The notes under the pieces were generated by a model that saw only the letters and a program-made list of their open reading frames with translations, did not search any database and was not told the DNA's origin. From an uncultured bacterium (GTDB lineage: Bacteria; Pseudomonadota; Alphaproteobacteria; SP197): a DNA stretch of 6,089 nucleotides. Below are positions 6,031 through 6,089 of the stretch, piece after piece; position 1 is the first letter of the stretch, and every line of letters begins with the position of its first letter. The translations under genes were made by a program, and so were the position numbers. The DNA lies in assembly GCA_938014945.1 (NCBI GenBank), contig CALLQH010000093.1, positions 1 to 6,089 on the forward strand, in the 5' to 3' direction.

Positions 6031-6082
6031 GCGCGGCACATTCACAGGGTTTTTGCTCTGGTGAGCGAACCATGTGCCGTGC
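6031..6082 (+). promoter_or_regulatory. stable RNA fold in the 5' leader or small RNA after the TATAAT promoter
   Basis: Bases 6031-6041 pair with 6072-6082 in an 11-bp stem (one G-U pair). Stacked directly on it is an inner hairpin: 6042-6045 with 6061-6064, then 6046-6049 with 6056-6059, one bulged G and a loop of five U and one G. A 7-base single strand, GCGAACC, completes the loop. The fold starts about 14 bases after the expected transcription start. Candidate start codons fall in its arms: ATG 6072-6074 (3' arm) and GTG 6061-6063 (inner hairpin). This could therefore be a leader that hides a start codon, or the beginning of a non-coding RNA; the window ends too soon to tell. It matches no riboswitch or housekeeping RNA I recognise. 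Confidence 0.5.
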
Positions 6083-6089
6083 ATGGAGA

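Overview
This is a GC-rich (roughly two thirds G+C by eye) stretch of bacterial chromosome with tightly packed, ordinary-looking genes. Codon use, the short gaps and the protein families (a CbbY-like HAD phosphatase, a ~600-residue acyl-CoA dehydrogenase, a secreted TPR protein ending in a half peptidoglycan-binding motif) suggest a proteobacterium, most likely an alphaproteobacterium. That placement is inference. I see no insertion sequence, CRISPR array, tRNA, rRNA or phage gene.

Layout, left to right. (1) 1-224, plus: the C-terminal end of a CbbY-like HAD phosphatase. (2) 234-2913, minus: a two-gene unit for an adenosylcobalamin-dependent diol/glycerol dehydratase. The large and medium subunits are fused in one 754-residue protein, followed by the small subunit, which starts at a TTG overlapping the first gene by 14 bases. 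(3) 2914-3075: a 162-base divergent intergenic region with a candidate leftward promoter (perfect TTGACA box). (4) 3076-4869, plus: a 597-residue acyl-CoA dehydrogenase of the long DmdC/AidB-like class. (5) 4870-5008: a spacer with no strong signal. (6) 5009-5944, plus: a secreted TPR protein, probably starting at GTG. (7) 5945-6089: a non-coding end holding a 14-bp perfect palindrome, an extended -10 promoter (TGCTATAAT) and a strongly folded transcript start that runs into the window edge.

The dehydratase would convert a 1,2-diol or glycerol to the corresponding aldehyde. The unit is visible at both ends, because a convergent gene closes one side and a divergent gene the other. It contains no reactivating factor, aldehyde dehydrogenase or microcompartment shell gene. 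The catalytic and metal-binding residues of the well-studied Klebsiella enzyme are all present at one constant offset. Two substrate-pocket residues differ (the Ser301 equivalent is Asp, the Gln336 equivalent is Thr), and the microcompartment-targeting N-terminal extensions are missing. Together this suggests a free cytosolic dehydratase with a shifted substrate preference. The divergent acyl-CoA dehydrogenase could act further down the same catabolic route, but only its position supports that.
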